Origin: Promethearchaeota archaeon Loki_b32
GTDB taxonomy: Archaea; Asgardarchaeota; Lokiarchaeia; Sigyniarchaeales; SOKP01
DNA: 41,480 bases
Direction: 5' to 3'
Assembly: GCA_005223125.1 (NCBI GenBank)
Contig: NJBH01000033.1
Coordinates: 1-41,480, forward strand
A program made the translations under genes and the position numbers. Below the pieces are notes generated by a model. That model saw only the letters and a program-made list of their open reading frames with translations, had not been told where the DNA came from and searched no databases. Of this stretch, positions 33,121 to 40,553 are shown one piece after another (position 1 is the first letter of the stretch; each line of letters starts with the position of its first letter).

Positions 33121-33350
33121 TTATCGTGCCACAACAGTTGTTTGGGTCATTCATATACATGGGTGAGGAAGTAAAAGTAATTGGGTATGCTATGCCAAGT
33201 CAATATGTTACTGACGCTTTGTACCGAATTTCTTATGGGCCCTCTTTAACTGATGTATATATTTGGATTGACCTTGTAGCAATTATAATTATAAGCTTTA
33301 TAATATATGTTATTGGATTAATCTTATACAATAAGTTTAAAAGTACCTAA
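33121..33350 (+). pseudogene. 3' fragment of an ABC-2 permease gene
   Basis: Bases 33121-33350 align gaplessly with 26123-26352, the last 76 codons of the ABC-2 permease, ending at the same stop. The fragment reads VPQQLFGSFIYMGEE to LILYNKFKST. It has no promoter of its own; in frame it follows the first codons of another gene at 33094, with a shift. Similar but shorter remnants are at 36308-36395. The fragment differs from the live gene at several codons, so it probably comes from a paralogue. Confidence 0.85.
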
Positions 33351-33483
33351 AGAATAATTAATTTTAGGAGGTTTATAAACTCATTAATGGGTTTTAAAAC
33401 CTTTACTTCATTTTTTCTTTTTATCAATAAATTTGATGAGAAAAGAAAAAATATTTAAAAATATTCTCTTTATAGAAAGGAAT

Positions 33484-34092
33484 ATGGATGAAACTTTATT
33501 AGATAATTTATACAAAATAAAAAAAAAAGATCTTAAGACCGCAGTAAATGTACTCGATAATGCATTTTCTGAAGATTCAATGTGGAAAGAAGTATTTAAT
33601 GATGAAGATAAGAACCGTGTACTAACTGAAGTTATGGTTAGATTTTGTTTGAAATATGGTAATGTTTTCTCAACATCTGATAATTTAGAAGGAGTAATGG
33701 CAATTTCACCTCATGATAAAGATATGACAACATTGAGAGTTATTCGAAGTGGTGCTTTTTTTCTTTCTATGAAAATAGCAAGCGAATCAAAGATAATGAA
33801 AGTTCTCAGTAATGCAGTTGAAGAAGCGAAGAAAAGTCTTAATTTAGGCCCATATATACATCTACTAATAATGGGTGTTTCACAAGAATTTCAAGGAAAA
33901 GGTTTTGGAGGAAAATTATTAAGAGCAGTTATAGAAAAAGCTGAAATAGAAAGAAAAGCTATATATTTGGAGACTCAAAAAGAAGAGAATGTAAGTCTCT
34001 ATGAAAAGTATGGGTTTTCTGTTAAGAAAAAAATAATTCTTCCAGAACCATTGAATTTACCAATGTGGTTAATGGTTCGAGATGCGAAATAA
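33484..34092 (+). CDS. GNAT family N-acetyltransferase
   Basis: A protein of about 202 residues with a C-terminal GNAT domain: HLLIMGVSQEFQGKGFGGKLLRAVIEKAE (motif A, Q/R-x-x-G-x-G/A) and IYLETQKEENVSLYEKYGFSVKKKI (motif B). The N-terminal half (LKTAVNVLDNAFSEDS) fits the family's first strand and helix. I chose ATG 33484 (MDETLLDNL) because AGAAAGGA lies directly upstream; a TTG/ATG pair at 33433 adds 17 residues. Substrate unknown. Confidence 0.8.
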   Translation: MDETLLDNLYKIKKKDLKTAVNVLDNAFSEDSMWKEVFNDEDKNRVLTEVMVRFCLKYGNVFSTSDNLEGVMAISPHDKDMTTLRVIRSGAFFLSMKIASESKIMKVLSNAVEEAKKSLNLGPYIHLLIMGVSQEFQGKGFGGKLLRAVIEKAEIERKAIYLETQKEENVSLYEKYGFSVKKKIILPEPLNLPMWLMVRDAK

Positions 34093-34136
34093 AATCAAAA
34101 AGAAAGTAAAACTGTGAATCTTTTATGCCCTTATTC

Positions 34137-34152
34137 TTTTTTTTTTTTTTTT
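34137..34152 (+). terminator. T16 terminator candidate after the GNAT gene
   Basis: Sixteen T in a row, 45 bases after the GNAT stop at 34092, a typical archaeal U-tract terminator. It opens the 302-base region before the membrane protein gene, which also holds the leader ORF at 34291-34398. Confidence 0.55.
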
Positions 34153-34290
34153 CTGATGTTTGAAAATTTATAAATGGAGTAAAGATTAAGATTTTTTTTT
34201 GTTATATCTACTTATTTATTAGAAAAATCTTTTTAAACACCATCTGTATTAAATTTAATAATAGATGTTTTTAGACAAAGGTGAAAAAAA

Positions 34291-34398
34291 ATTACACAAT
34301 ATAATAAAAAAAAAGAGGATTCTGCAGATTCGAGACATGAAAATTGTATGAAAGCGATTGTATGCGCAAAATACGGTAGATTGGAGGATTCCCTTTGA
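34291..34398 (+). CDS. Short leader ORF overlapping a membrane protein gene
   Basis: A reading frame of 35 codons starting at ATT 34291, eight or so bases after AAAGGTG, or at the internal ATG 34348. The second part reads MKAIVCAKYGRLEDSL and stops at TGA 34396-34398. MKAIVxxKYG is the typical beginning of zinc-type medium-chain alcohol dehydrogenases/quinone oxidoreductases, so it may be a captured gene start. The stop overlaps the TTG start of the membrane protein gene (TTGA), which implies translational coupling. The same arrangement recurs at 35239-35289 and, in part, at 35148-35173. Confidence 0.5.
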   Translation: MTQYNKKKEDSADSRHENCMKAIVCAKYGRLEDSL

Positions 34399-35096
34399 TT
34401 ATCCTAATAAAATTAGCAGGTTTTCTCTTTCTGTTTATTTTGGTTTTAAACCTTGTAATGGCGGCATTTGGTTATATAAACCCAGAACAGAAGATCAGCT
34501 CAGACGCTAAGATGCTGAACTCAGACGCTGAGCTGCAAAAGATTAACAAAAACGGGTCAAAAAAATTTAAAATAAGCATCGTGATAGCGCTTATAGAACA
34601 TACTTGCGTCATTGCACTTCCTATAATGTTGTTTATTGTTTTTAGTCAATATAACGCAATACTTGTTCTAATACTTGGAATTGTTTGGACCATCTTTCGA
34701 ATAGGAGAAGGCTTGATCCAAGTCTATAATGAAAAAAACTACTGGAGACTTCTCAATATAGCAAGACAATATTCAAGTACTAGTGGTGCTGAAAAAAAAT
34801 CGTTGAATGATTTAGGTAGTACAATTCTCAAAACACGAGACTCTAGATTCAAATTTGCAATGATCTTATGGTCCATTGGAACACTCGCATATTCAATCGT
34901 GTTAGTTACCTATGGAGTGTCCCCGATTATTGGATGGTTAGGAATTGTTGCCAGCATTTTAATTGGCTTCGGTAATGGGGTAAAATTTGTAAAACCTAGC
35001 TTTGAAGTATTGTCCACAATCGGAGGTCTATTGGCGATTGTATTTGAAATAATCATCGGAGGTTGGCTATTATTTTTTCCACTCATCATCCCATAG
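34395..35096 (+). CDS. Multi-pass membrane protein, DUF4386-like
   Basis: A 233-residue protein with about six hydrophobic helices. After the first helix a loop with SSDAKMLNSDAELQKINKN appears, then a basic piece (KKFKISIVIALIEH) that begins the second helix. The length, helix order and NP motif after the first helix are reminiscent of DUF4386; this assignment is tentative. It starts at TTG 34395, which overlaps the leader ORF stop, with GGAGGA 6 bases upstream. A truncated copy lies at 35286-35609. No ligand or enzyme motif is visible. Confidence 0.65.
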   Translation: MIILIKLAGFLFLFILVLNLVMAAFGYINPEQKISSDAKMLNSDAELQKINKNGSKKFKISIVIALIEHTCVIALPIMLFIVFSQYNAILVLILGIVWTIFRIGEGLIQVYNEKNYWRLLNIARQYSSTSGAEKKSLNDLGSTILKTRDSRFKFAMILWSIGTLAYSIVLVTYGVSPIIGWLGIVASILIGFGNGVKFVKPSFEVLSTIGGLLAIVFEIIIGGWLLFFPLIIP

Positions 35097-35169
35097 CTGA
35101 ACTGGGAAATGTAATAATTAAAATGTTAACAAGTGAAAAGGAGTAGAAGAAAAAATTGGTGGTTTCCCT

Positions 35170-35289
35170 TTGAGTATCGAAATCATAAACATAATAACAA
35201 AACCTAATATGGTAAAAAAAATGGAAAATAAAAGTAAAATGAAAGCGATTGTATACACCAAATACGGTAAATTGGAGAACTCCCTTTGA
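35170..35289 (+). CDS. Second short leader ORF before the truncated membrane protein copy
   Basis: From TTG 35170 (GGTGG upstream) 39 codons run to TGA 35287-35289. The last part (from ATG 35239) reads MKAIVYTKYGKLENSL, a near copy of the leader at 34348-34398 with the stop in the same place, again overlapping the next TTG. Upstream, the bases around 35150-35175 (AAA TTG GTG GTT TCC CTT TGA) repeat the end of this leader once more without its start. Coding status is uncertain. Confidence 0.4.
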   Translation: MSIEIINIITKPNMVKKMENKSKMKAIVYTKYGKLENSL

Positions 35290-35609
35290 TGGTTGAAATG
35301 ATCTTATCAGGTTTTCTCTTTCTGTTTATTATAATTACAAACGTTACAAGTGTGGAATTTAGTAATAAAATAATAAGTGATTTGAACTCAGACGCTAAGC
35401 TGCAAAAGATTAACGATAATTCTAATAAATTTAAAATAAGCATCGTGCTAGCGCTCATAGAGCATGTTAGCATAATTGCTATTAGTGTAATGTTGTTTAT
35501 TGCTTTTAGCCCATATAACATAACTCTTGAATTTATGGTAAAAGCTAATTTTAATTCAGAATATCTAAAAGACGGATTGATGAAAGATAGAGGTTTTTTA
35601 TCGGAGTAA
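35286..35609 (+). pseudogene. Truncated copy of the DUF4386-like membrane protein
   Basis: 107 codons starting at TTG 35286. The first 75 or so match the N-terminal part of the 233-residue protein (FLFLFI, LNSDAKLQKIND, KFKISIVLALIEH), with a shortened loop. After about residue 80 the similarity stops and 26 unrelated polar residues follow (NFNSEYLKDGLMKDRGF). It thus keeps two helices only and is probably non-functional or a small derived protein. Confidence 0.65.
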
Positions 35610-35698
35610 AGCTGTAATTAGTATAACTCTGAAAAATATTATAGTTAACTTAGAAATTCAATATAAAGATTGAAAAAATAAGGAGTATTATCTATTTC

Positions 35699-36247
35699 AT
35701 GAAAATTCTAATCACATATTTTAGTCAGACGGGTAACACTGAAAAGATAGCAGAAGCAATTCACGAAATAACATCTAAGAATCATGAGTCCTACTTGAAA
35801 AGAATAAAAAAAGTTAAAATTAAAGATTTGGATGAATTTGATTTAGTTTTTATAGGTTCTGCTTGTCATGATTCTGATTTAGCTAAACCTACTTTACGAT
35901 TTCTTAAAAAGATTCCAGATTCTCCCAAATATGCGATTGCAGGTTTTTATACTCACTCAACTTATTTACCAGAAGGAGATGATAGGATTAAAAAGTTATC
36001 TGAGAAATGGTCAGGCAAATGCAATGCGACATTTGAAGAGTTAAAAAAAGAAAAGAATGCCAACTTTAAGGGTTATTTCAGATGCCAAGGAATACCATCA
36101 CTACCTATTGAAAAATTTATTCATAATACAATTATAAAAGATGATGAAGAATGGGCAGTTTTCATAGAAGAAGTAAAAAAACACCCAAATGAAAATGATA
36201 TAGAAAATGCAAAAAAATTTGCCCAAGATATTTTAAATGAATTCTAA
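35699..36247 (+). CDS. Flavodoxin
   Basis: A 182-residue flavodoxin-type protein. The FMN phosphate loop is canonical: SQTGNTEKIAEAI. The second strand carries LDEFDLVFIGSACHDSD and the following FGxY-like region (AGFYTHST) is in the right place. AAGGAG lies upstream of the ATG. It should carry electrons via FMN, possibly for radical SAM enzymes or oxidoreductases. It belongs to the subgroup with a C-terminal extension (EFVKKHPNEND-like), whose members include flavodoxin-domain oxidoreductases. Partner unknown. Confidence 0.85.
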   Translation: MKILITYFSQTGNTEKIAEAIHEITSKNHESYLKRIKKVKIKDLDEFDLVFIGSACHDSDLAKPTLRFLKKIPDSPKYAIAGFYTHSTYLPEGDDRIKKLSEKWSGKCNATFEELKKEKNANFKGYFRCQGIPSLPIEKFIHNTIIKDDEEWAVFIEEVKKHPNENDIENAKKFAQDILNEF

Positions 36248-36307
36248 TTACTTTCACAACAGTAAGAATTGTGTAGTTTCCTTAGTCTATAATAACATGC
36301 GCATTAC

Positions 36308-36395
36308 TTAAATGGTCTTGGTAGCAATTGTAATTATAAGCATTATAATATACATTATCGGGTTATTATTATACAATAAATCTAAGAGTACCTAA
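36308..36395 (+). pseudogene. Second ABC-2 permease 3' remnant
   Basis: About 29 codons matching the end of the ABC-2 permease (33269-33350 and 26271-26352). The similarity to the copy at 33121-33350 continues past the stop (GAACAATTTATTTTAGGAGG), which shows a shared origin after that copy's own 3' region. Past AGGAGG at 36411-36416, a frame reads LTEEQYNYIHGYEEGTKS before it is broken; that is similar to the beginning of a class I methyltransferase and is probably another stub. Confidence 0.7.
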
Positions 36396-36456
36396 AGAAC
36401 AATTTATTTTAGGAGGTTGATAAACTCACCGAGGAACAATATAATTACATCCACGG

Positions 36457-36798
36457 CTATGAAGAAGGAACAAAATCTATATTTATTTTATTATATTTTT
36501 TTAATATCTTTTCAATTTCAAATTCTGCTTCCGAAATTTTATATTTTAATGTGATATTTTTCTTTTTTAACTCATCCAACATTTCCCAGATAGAAATCCC
36601 CGCAATCTCGGCAGCTTTTCCTAGAGATATTTTGTCGTCAATATACTCTTTTAAAGCATAATCAAATTTTTCCTGAGCTACGCTTTTCCATAATAATTTT
36701 CTTATATATGCGGATTGTTCCTCTTTAAATAATTCTCTCAATTTATCAATTTCTTCTTTCAAATCATCTGGTAATATGATAGATATTTTATCTCCCAT
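36457..36798 (-). CDS. Antitoxin, UPF0175 type, with N-terminal ribbon-helix-helix-like region
   Basis: A 113-residue protein. Start ATG 36798 is supported by GGTGAGGA directly upstream and lies inside the end of the toxin gene. The N-terminus (SIILPDDLKEEIDKLRELFKEEQSAYIRKLL) looks like a ribbon-helix-helix DNA-binding fold, and YIDDKISLGKAAEIAGISIWEMLDELKKK is the UPF0175 helix-turn-helix. It partners with the PIN protein at 36788-37285. Here the toxin gene comes first, the reverse of the pair at 39461-40294. Confidence 0.8.
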   Translation of the reverse strand: MGDKISIILPDDLKEEIDKLRELFKEEQSAYIRKLLWKSVAQEKFDYALKEYIDDKISLGKAAEIAGISIWEMLDELKKKNITLKYKISEAEFEIEKILKKYNKINIDFVPSS

Positions 36799-37285
36799 AA
36801 TCCTCACCTTTCTCAATATATTCTTGGATAACATCTGCAGAAACCCAACTATTTTCTGCATAGTTTTTTAAGTTTGATTTATATTCAGAAAAATCAATAT
36901 TCTTTGAAATTAAAAACTCAAAAATAGTTGCTATAGTTGTTTGATGTTCAATCTGAAGGATTTGAGCTAAATTTCGAGCTTTTTTTTCATCAATTAATAA
37001 CAATTCATTTTTCTGTTTAGCTAATTCAAGTGCTTCTAGTTCCCCTCTACTTAGTGGAGGATAAAATGATTCATCAAATGAATTTAAATTAGTGACTACA
37101 ATTTTTTCTTCTTTAATAAAACTTTCAATAGTAAATGCTTCTGAATAATTCTTTAATTTTCCTTTTACAACGACCTCATCGTATACAGCTTTAGGGATGT
37201 TTATATGTTTCACCAATTTAAACAAATAGTTTATCTTTCCTAATCTGGTTAATTGAATTAATGGACTTGAATTAGATATTACCAT
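36788..37285 (-). CDS. PIN-domain toxin, DUF3368 type
   Basis: A 165-residue PIN-like nuclease. The start MVISNSSPLIQLTRLGKI has the DUF3368 form S-S-P-L-I (Asn in place of the usual first Asp), then acidic residues in RGELEALELAK and LLIDEKKARNLA, the positions of the PIN active site. Likely an RNase toxin. The stop overlaps the antitoxin gene by 11 bases. The first acidic residue is replaced, as in many DUF3368 members, so activity needs to be judged with care. Confidence 0.8.
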   Translation of the reverse strand: MVISNSSPLIQLTRLGKINYLFKLVKHINIPKAVYDEVVVKGKLKNYSEAFTIESFIKEEKIVVTNLNSFDESFYPPLSRGELEALELAKQKNELLLIDEKKARNLAQILQIEHQTTIATIFEFLISKNIDFSEYKSNLKNYAENSWVSADVIQEYIEKGEDYGR

Positions 37286-37381
37286 ATGACATTATATGAT
37301 TCTATCATATATAAAGATGACTATCTCTGAGAAACTCATATATTTATTACTATATTCACTCTGGAAACTATTAAGAGTGTG

Positions 37382-37490
37382 AATCAATTACTTAGAACTA
37401 AATGAGACTTTAATTTAAATTTCTTTCCCAAATTTCAACTATATGGAAATTATTTTGGTACTTTTGGTTCCAATATATATTCATTTGAGA
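37382..37490 (+). repeat. Detached 3' end of the Lrp-like regulator and its downstream hairpin region
   Basis: This stretch matches 30237-30345: the last codons (QLLRTK then TGA), then TTCCCAAATTTCAACTA and the hairpin region with mismatches. No coding sequence for the rest of the regulator precedes it. It lies in the 362-base gap 37286-37647, directly before the leader repeat of 37497-37674. Confidence 0.75.
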
Positions 37491-37496
37491 AATTTA

Positions 37497-37674
37497 CTAA
37501 ATAAAAAGATTGGATATATCAAGATTAACACCAAGAAATATCTTAGGAATAATGTATTAGGTTTAAGTAGGAAAGGAACTAATTAAAATTAAAAGGAGAT
37601 AAATGTATCCTCTTTGAATAAAAAAAAAAGGAAAAAAGTTGTAGATTATGGAAGAACAAAAGATAATTGAAACA
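37497..37674 (+). repeat. Leader region of the 4Fe-4S gene, second copy at 32943-33120
   Basis: The partner of the 178-base repeat at 32943-33120. Because here it continues into a complete gene it is probably the parent copy. It contains AGGAGATAAATG and the first nine codons of the gene at 37648. Confidence 0.8.
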
Positions 37675-38301
37675 GAAAATCTTAGAAAATATATTAAAAA
37701 GCTAGAAATTGATACTTATGGCGTTGCCGACATGCATTTATTAAAGGAAATGGAAACTGGACTTCCCACAGATTTGAAAAAATTCCTAAATATGTTTCCA
37801 TATGCCATAATATTAGGTGCTCAATATGGAAAGTTAGGGAAAAAAGCATCTGGAAACGACACCTCATTATTTTTAGAAGGCGCTGCCCTTTCTATAATGG
37901 ACTATTTAGAAAATAAGGGTTATAGGCAACTTATAATTCATACTGAAGATGAATTTGATCCTATTAATCGGTTAGGATTTATGTCTCTTAAAATCTTAGC
38001 AAAAACAGCTGGACTTGGTTGGCAAGGTAGGTCATTATTAATTATTTCTCCAGAATTTGGTCCTTTACATCGCTTAATTGCAATTTTAACAGACCTACCA
38101 CTTCATACTAATCAAGTAATTAAAAATGAATGTGGTAATTGCCGAAAATGTATAGAAGCATGTCCTCAGAACGCACTTACTTTTGTTGCCTTTAACGACC
38201 ATCCCACATGTCGGGAGGATGTTTTAGATATTAAGACCTGTTTAGGAGATAATGGTTGCCTGTTATATATTTTATCCTGTCCTTGGTTAAAAAAGTCTTA
38301 A
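37648..38301 (+). CDS. Epoxyqueuosine-reductase-like 4Fe-4S protein
   Basis: A 217-residue protein similar to the C-terminal ferredoxin part of QueG-like reductases and related corrinoid-associated proteins. It has an N-terminal domain (YGVADMHLLKEM, MFPYAIILGAQYGKLG, GLGWQGRSLLIISPEFGP with the Gly-rich motif), then CGNCRKCIEACPQNAL and a second cysteine set (C-x8-C in CREDVLDIKTC, plus CLLYILSCPW). It is too short for full QueG (about 350 residues) and lacks obvious cobalamin-binding motifs. It may be a general Fe-S redox protein. A duplicate of its first nine codons and leader lies at 32943-33120. Confidence 0.75.
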   Translation: MEEQKIIETENLRKYIKKLEIDTYGVADMHLLKEMETGLPTDLKKFLNMFPYAIILGAQYGKLGKKASGNDTSLFLEGAALSIMDYLENKGYRQLIIHTEDEFDPINRLGFMSLKILAKTAGLGWQGRSLLIISPEFGPLHRLIAILTDLPLHTNQVIKNECGNCRKCIEACPQNALTFVAFNDHPTCREDVLDIKTCLGDNGCLLYILSCPWLKKS

Positions 38302-38346
38302 TACTTCAAAGTAATATTATAAAATTGAATTTCAAAACATGATAAT

Positions 38347-38451
38347 ATGATCTATCATAAAGAATTATATGGAGATCATAATCCAGTTACCAACAAACTA
38401 TCGAGAGATACACGATTAGATAAAATCCACAAAATTCTTGGATCTAAATAA
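38347..38451 (+). pseudogene. 3' fragment of a 2-oxoacid:ferredoxin oxidoreductase beta gene
   Basis: 34 codons from ATG 38347 (MIYHKELYGDHNPVTNKLSR) to TAA, aligning with the last part of the live beta subunit (VYHKELYDDHNPVTQKISREIRLDKIRKFL). Nothing upstream resembles the rest of the gene. It ends close to the same place as the live gene, so only the 3' end survived. Confidence 0.8.
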
Positions 38452-38518
38452 TGAATAAGTTTTATTTTAATAATTTTATAATGTTTTAGGGATTTCTCAC
38501 AGTGAGTCTAAGAATATT

Positions 38519-38989
38519 TTACTCAGAGATTTTCCATAACTTTCCTATTTTATTAATGAGACCCCTTTTTCTATAAGAATTTATTTTATTTTTAATCTCT
38601 CTAAAATATTTCTCATTAAAAAGACAAATTCCCTCGGTAAATCCATCTAAAATCATAGGATTTCCTTGATCAATTAAAATGTGGATTTCTTGAGGTTGAT
38701 ATAAGAAAAAATCGATAGGTAAAAGTAGTATTTCCATTTTTTCTTTAACTTCATCAATTCTATCGAAAAGTTTATCATTAACCCACTTGCCAATTAATAT
38801 AAGATCTATATCGCTCCCAACATTGAAATCCAATCGGGATCTTGAGCCAATTAAAACTGCACATATCAATTTTCCTTCTAAAAGAGAGTGTGCTTCTGAA
38901 ATGAAAGAATTTAATTCTTTCAGCTCTCTTTTATGTTTTTCAAATAGTTCTCTGTTAAATTTAATATTTTTTTGCTCCACTTTAAACAA
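38519..38989 (-). CDS. MNT-type nucleotidyltransferase, antitoxin of a HEPN pair
   Basis: A 156-residue minimal nucleotidyltransferase: VLIGSRSRLDFNVGSDIDLILIG gives the GS-x-S-R and D-x-D pattern. The start is TTG 38989; no ATG closer to the domain is suitable. It overlaps the end of the HEPN gene by 70 bases, an unusually long overlap that supports coupling. It is the reverse order of the pair at 18799-19766 (here HEPN first). Confidence 0.75.
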   Translation of the reverse strand: MFKVEQKNIKFNRELFEKHKRELKELNSFISEAHSLLEGKLICAVLIGSRSRLDFNVGSDIDLILIGKWVNDKLFDRIDEVKEKMEILLLPIDFFLYQPQEIHILIDQGNPMILDGFTEGICLFNEKYFREIKNKINSYRKRGLINKIGKLWKISE

Positions 38990-39336
38990 TCTTTAGCATT
39001 TTTTTCTGTATAATAATCATGGGGAATACCTGATACAAAAGCATCTGGATATCTTGTAGGAATATAATGTTTGTCCAACTCAATTGCACATTCCATTGGA
39101 ATTTCTAATGTTAATTGTTTTTTATTCTTTATAACCTGATTTAACAAATCTCTTAATGAATGACCAAATGGCCTTAATCCAATACTATATAAAAGTGTTT
39201 TTAATGATTTCTCTGCTACTTGGTGAGATAAAAAACATACTAATTCATATGACTTAAATCCTAAATTATTTTCCGCGCTTTCTAAATCTATTCTTGCCTG
39301 TTTTAACCATCGTGCTGCTTCTTCTGAGTTTCCCAT
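38920..39336 (-). CDS. HEPN domain protein
   Basis: A 138-residue HEPN protein. EEAARWLKQARIDLESAENN, then CFLSHQVAEKSLKTLLYSIGLRPFGHSLRDLL, are the conserved helices. The region HYIPTRYPDAFVSGIPHDYYTE fits the subfamily in which Tyr-x-x-x-Arg-Tyr-Pro-Asp follows the core helix. The R-x4-6-H RNase motif is not obvious. ATG 39336. Toxin activity is inferred from the pairing with MNT. Confidence 0.78.
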   Translation of the reverse strand: MGNSEEAARWLKQARIDLESAENNLGFKSYELVCFLSHQVAEKSLKTLLYSIGLRPFGHSLRDLLNQVIKNKKQLTLEIPMECAIELDKHYIPTRYPDAFVSGIPHDYYTEKNAKDCLKWSKKILNLTENYLKNIKES

Positions 39337-39460
39337 TGTAAATTTTAAAATCCTTAGATTAATAATCTTTTTTTATAAGTTAACCTCGTAGAAGAAAATT
39401 ATACTTAAATTTTTATGTTTTTTTTCAGAGTTAGAAAGTGTTAATCTTGGTTTTTAATCT

Positions 39461-39982
39461 TTATTTATTGTTGATTTTTTCAATTTCTTTAAGAATTTTT
39501 GAATATAAAGTGGAGGATATCCTAAATGGAGTATTTTCTATGAGAACATGAAGAAAATTTTTACATCTTTCTATGGTAATGAATTTTAATAGTAAAGATT
39601 TAATGAGGACACCAATAGTACCAGTAACTTTTAAATCTAGTGTTCTAGCAATCTCTCGTGCTGCAAAATCATCAACGATCATGATGATCTCATCAGATTC
39701 ATCCTGTAGTTCCTTTGCTAGGGCAATAACTGATGCTTCTCCGGAATGAATATGCAATTCCTTCAATCTATTAACAAGCTGTTGATTCGTTGGTTCTTTT
39801 AATGAAAGCCAGTTTGAAAAGCATTCTTTTAAAACAGAAAATTCGGGTGCATTATCATTACTTAATACCTCCTTTTTGACGATTAAAGTGGTGTAACATT
39901 CAGAAAAGAGTTTTAGAAGTAAGGATAGCGCGCCAATTTTGCCTAGATATATCAATGGTGAAGCGTTTATGATTCCGATCAT
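39461..39982 (-). CDS. PIN-domain toxin, DUF3368 type, second copy
   Basis: A 173-residue PIN-like protein. The first motif INASPLIYLGKIGAL matches the DUF3368 start, IHSGEASVIALAKEL the second acidic motif and MIVDDFAAREIARTLDLKVTGTIGVL the third. It is a paralogue of the toxin at 36788-37285 but only modestly similar. It lies 12 bases after the stop of its antitoxin. The inhibitor-toxin order (antitoxin first) is the normal one. Confidence 0.82.
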   Translation of the reverse strand: MIGIINASPLIYLGKIGALSLLLKLFSECYTTLIVKKEVLSNDNAPEFSVLKECFSNWLSLKEPTNQQLVNRLKELHIHSGEASVIALAKELQDESDEIIMIVDDFAAREIARTLDLKVTGTIGVLIKSLLLKFITIERCKNFLHVLIENTPFRISSTLYSKILKEIEKINNK

Positions 39983-39994
39983 TATATTTGTTAT

Positions 39995-40294
39995 TCAATC
40001 TAAAGCATATTCAATATCTTCCTTCATAGCTTGTTCATCGTACCCTGATACATTCCGCTTTTTTAATTCCTCCATCATCCTCCTCAGCGAGATTCCAGCT
40101 ATCTCCGCAGCCTTCCAAGCACTTATATCTTTTTCCCCGACTTGTTTACAAAGAACTTCAAGCATTTCCTCAGTAAGAGTTTTCTCTAATAATTGACGGA
40201 TGTAGGATGATTTATCTTTTTTTTTTAATCTTGCCATTAAGAAGCTTAACTTTTCGTCAAGATCATCATCTATTCTTACTGATAGAATTTTCAT
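39995..40294 (-). CDS. UPF0175-type antitoxin, second copy
   Basis: A 99-residue protein: LSVRIDDDLDEKLSFLMARLKKKDKSSYIRQLLEKTL is a ribbon-helix-helix-like DNA-binding start, and EKDISAWKAAEIAGISLRRMMEELKKRNVSGY the UPF0175 helix-turn-helix. First gene of the pair with the PIN protein at 39461. Starts at ATG 40294; the upstream 259 bases are AT-rich and also carry the oxidoreductase remnant at 40366-40430. Confidence 0.8.
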   Translation of the reverse strand: MKILSVRIDDDLDEKLSFLMARLKKKDKSSYIRQLLEKTLTEEMLEVLCKQVGEKDISAWKAAEIAGISLRRMMEELKKRNVSGYDEQAMKEDIEYALD

Positions 40295-40365
40295 AATTGT
40301 TCTAAGTATACTAGATCATTTCTTGTATATATAATTATTTTCTTAAAATTAATTCATTTTGGTAT

Positions 40366-40430
40366 GAAAACTGTCGGGGGATACCCGATTAGATAAAATC
40401 CGTAAAATTATTGGATGTCAATTCTCTCCA
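40366..40430 (+). pseudogene. Third remnant of an oxidoreductase beta gene 3' end
   Basis: The plus-strand frame KLSGDTRLDKIRKIIGCQF matches the end of the remnant at 38347-38451 (KLSRDTRLDKIHKILGSK) and the live gene. Only about 20 codons are left. No start or promoter is associated with it. Confidence 0.65.
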
Positions 40431-40553
40431 TAACAGAATAAAATTCCTTATCATCAATTTTTAATTTTTTAATTATAACTAAAAAGTTAATTTTTAGATA
40501 AAATATTTTAATTTCTGAAAAAACATAAATATTCTGAAAACGATATATATTTT

